Assembly: GCF_042767895.1 (NCBI RefSeq)
Contig: NC_091554.1
Location: forward strand, 38,264,184-38,274,183
Length of the DNA: 10,000 bases
Direction of reading: 5' to 3'
Source: Penaeus vannamei
Lineage: Eukaryota; Arthropoda; Malacostraca; Decapoda; Penaeidae
The notes beneath the pieces were generated by a model. That model did no database searches. It saw only the letters and a program-made list of their open reading frames with translations, and had not been told where the DNA came from. Below, one piece after another: positions 8,371 to 10,000 of this stretch (the first letter of the stretch is position 1; each line of letters opens with the position of its first letter). Both the position numbers and the translations under genes were made by a program.

Positions 8371-8853
8371 GTCATTATGAAGAGGAGGAACAAAGAGGCA
8401 GAAGAGGGAGATGGAGAAGAAAGGGGATTACGGGATAGAAAGTAAATGAAAGAAGAGGAGGTAGGGTTAAGGGGGAGAAAGGGATGAGAGAGAATGGGGG
8501 ATTTCAAAGAAAGAGAGACAAAGAGGAGCCAAGATTGAGAAGAAAGAAAATGTAGAAGGGAGAAAGGGAGGGATAGAAGAGGAGGAGGGAGATGTAAATA
8601 TTAAGGCAAAGGGAAGAAAGACGGAAGAAAAAAGGAATTAAGAGCAAGAGAGCAAAAGAAAGGAGGGAAAGGTAGAATGAATGAAGGGGTAGGGGAAGAG
8701 GGTATTAGTAAATTAAGAGGAAGGGAATAGAATGATGGAGGAAGTAGGATAACAGAGAAGGAAAAGGGGAAGAGACAATAGGAAAACTGCTAAAGAGAAA
8801 TTTGATTAAAGGACAAGAAATAAAAAAGAAAGACAAGAAAGAGAAAGTGAGAA

Positions 8854-8904
<51 letters not shown>

Positions 8905-9060
8905 AAGGAAAACAGGAAAAGAAAAAAATATATATATAAAAAACATAGAAAGCGAAGAAAGAAAGGCACAGACCAACATAAAGAAAGCAAAAGGCAGGAA
9001 CAGAGGAAAAGGGAGCGGAGAAGGCAAGAAGGGGAGAGACCCAAAGGCCCCAAACGTTAG
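8371..9060. repeat. Long GA-rich low-complexity tract
   Basis: About 690 bp of almost pure purine sequence consists of AGGAGGAAGA, AAAGGGAG and AAGAAAGA words without a stable period. Within it lie a (GA)n/(GACA)n patch at about 8854-8883 and a short TATATATA at about 8929-8937. Minus-strand open frames here (for example 8806-9243) are Ser/Leu/Phe-rich runs typical of such tracts. I do not call a gene. Confidence 0.8.
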
Positions 9061-9115
9061 AGGGGCGCGCGGGGGAGGGGAGGAAGGGAGAGAGAGAGAG
9101 GGGGGAGGGAGGGGG
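9061..9115 (+). other. G-run cluster with quadruplex potential
   Basis: G runs GGGG, GGGGG, GGGG, GGG, GGGGGG, GGG and GGGGG are separated mostly by short A- or GA-type loops. A GCGCGC step at about 9064-9070 makes this the most GC-rich point of the right half. The pattern fits a G-quadruplex on the plus strand. This is a prediction only. Confidence 0.55.
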
Positions 9116-9271
9116 CTAGATTTTAAAAGCGTGACTGGGAAATGTAATATCACGAGGGTAAGATGCAGCTTTAACCTGGCCCGGAGGAGGACGGTGTAAA
9201 CGCTCAAGTATTTTAGTGAAAGTTTAACAGCCTCGTAAAACACAATGTTAATACAAGACCCGTATGGAAAT
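9116..9271. other. Complex sequence between two G-run clusters
   Basis: About 155 bp of mixed sequence contains CCTGGCCCGGAGG (9175-9187) and AAGTTTAACAGCCTCG. No gene or repeat is recognised. It is flanked on both sides by G-run clusters. Confidence 0.45.
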
Positions 9272-9298
9272 GGGATAGGGGGGGGAGGGGGAGAGGGA
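9272..9298 (+). other. Putative G-quadruplex motif
   Basis: A three-G run, an eight-G run, a five-G run and a further three-G run are separated by ATA, A and AGA-type loops. This meets the standard four-run, short-loop G-quadruplex pattern on the plus strand. Another G5 run follows at about 9308-9312. Confidence 0.65.
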
Positions 9299-9342
9299 GG
9301 AGTGAAGGGGGATATAGAGAGAGGGCCGTTAAAGAAAGGATT

Positions 9343-9420
9343 TTTTTAGCATATATTTTTTATTTTTTATTTTTATTATTATTATTTTTTTATTATTATT
9401 ATTATCATTTTTTTTATTTG
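9343..9420. repeat. T-rich / (TTA)n imperfect microsatellite
   Basis: T homopolymers are mixed with ATT trinucleotides, with two TTATTATTATTA-type runs at about 9373-9385 and 9390-9405. A looser continuation with ATTATTATCATTAACATC and ATTATCATCATT lies at about 9467-9500. The TTA/TCA mixture is a pattern I associate with crustacean DNA, which is supportive but not diagnostic. Confidence 0.85.
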
Positions 9421-9886
9421 TGAAATGGGTGTAAATTTGCAGGCTGGATTGTTAATGTTATTGTTAGTATTATTATCATTAACATCATTATCATCATTTT
9501 ATGGGGTAATAATAAACTGCCAAAATACACGCTGAAAAAAATATTAAAGATTAATTTTATTGCTTATTACAAAAGTTCTATCGTAAATCTATAACTAGAA
9601 AAAAAATAAGTATAACATATCCATGATATACAATCCACTTTTTTGGAGAAAGCTCTCAACATAAGGAAATTATGATAAATCAACATGTTTTATACCTGTT
9701 GATATCAAAAGTTTTTTACTTATTATCCACGTCTACACACATACTAGATGTACACACGCACGTGGAATGGTGCACATACTGCAGATTTATGTACGAAAAG
9801 GCACATGCCAGGAAATTAATGTCGTATCGTTGTTCTATTTGGTGAATATAACATTTCGAAGGATTAAGTCATTACGTTGTATTTTT
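9421..9886. other. AT-rich intergenic-type sequence
   Basis: About 460 bp of AT-rich complex sequence has no supported gene. It includes the imperfect hairpin ATCAACATG ... CTGTTGAT at about 9679-9703 and a CACGTG (about 9760-9765) inside a small ACGTG/GTGCAC-rich patch. Neither is enough to call a regulatory site. Confidence 0.45.
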
Positions 9887-9933
9887 AGACTGTTTCATTC
9901 TAGGCATATTAGACTGTTTCATTCTAGGCATAT
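9887..9933 (+). repeat. Perfect 24-bp tandem duplication
   Basis: A 24-bp unit beginning AGACTGTTTCATTC and ending GGCATATT occurs twice back to back, at 9887-9910 and 9911-9934. Only the last base differs (T versus G). The match also extends two bases to the left. The unit is complex sequence, not a microsatellite, so this looks like a recent duplication. Confidence 0.95.
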
Positions 9934-9934
9934 G

Positions 9935-10000
9935 TCTCAGTAACGCAAGTAATACGTATTGGTATTCGCTGTGCAGTACATATCAAGCAAGGAAATATTG
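9935..10000. other. Right-end sequence, nothing recognised
   Basis: This is complex AT-rich sequence running to the window edge. No repeat or gene is visible. Confidence 0.4.

Noticed and set aside
9679..9703. Hairpin ATCAACATG ... CTGTTGAT as a terminator or small RNA
   Set aside because: It is short and imperfect, with no adjacent gene. Stems of this size are common in AT-rich DNA.

Overview
The window looks like non-coding, repeat-dominated DNA from a eukaryotic nuclear genome. I find no gene I can defend: no protein-coding gene, no tRNA, rRNA or other RNA gene, no CRISPR array and no intact transposon. Every long open frame lies in low-complexity DNA that happens to lack stop codons. It translates into Ser/Leu/Phe/Pro-rich sequence on one strand and Glu/Arg/Lys-rich sequence on the other. 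Long (TA), (GT), (CT), (GA), GATA-like, AAAT and TTA/TCA microsatellites sit beside complex minisatellites. This would fit a microsatellite-rich invertebrate genome, with penaeid shrimp a good candidate. That assignment is an inference from repeat style, because no gene is available to anchor it.

Layout, left to right. Positions 1-132 are AT-rich single-copy-looking sequence. Positions 133-875 form a C-rich minisatellite in which a 35-bp non-C-rich 'word' recurs four times. Positions 876-958 are a short CpG-rich linker. Positions 959-3447 form a 2.5-kb polypyrimidine satellite built from about 61-bp modules. It is punctuated by 14 copies of a 21-bp element, and 13 of these contain the perfect palindrome CCAAATTTGG. 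Positions 3448-3955 are degenerate pyrimidine-rich sequence. At about 3955 the strand bias flips, and 3956-5679 is polypurine: GA-rich DNA, G homopolymers, a decayed minisatellite and a 93-bp tandem duplication. Positions 5680-6198 are a compound (TA)30-(GT)34-(CT)n tract, and 6441-6720 is GATA-like tetranucleotide DNA. Positions 6865-6977 are a diverged second copy of the segment at 3566-3676. Positions 7431-7660 and 8371-9115 are GA-rich. Positions 7775-8202 hold a small family of core modules, most of them ending in an A-rich or microsatellite tail. The right end (9116-10000) is AT-rich, with a TTA/TCA tract, G-run clusters and a perfect 24-bp tandem duplication.

There is no gene network to describe. 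The interest lies in repeat architecture. Three unrelated arrays share a plan of conserved complex words separated by elastic low-complexity spacers. The satellite carries a regularly reiterated CArG-box-like palindrome. Long purine/pyrimidine tracts switch strand twice and are candidates for triplex, G-quadruplex, cruciform or Z-form DNA. These functional readings are hypotheses; only the repeat structure is seen directly.
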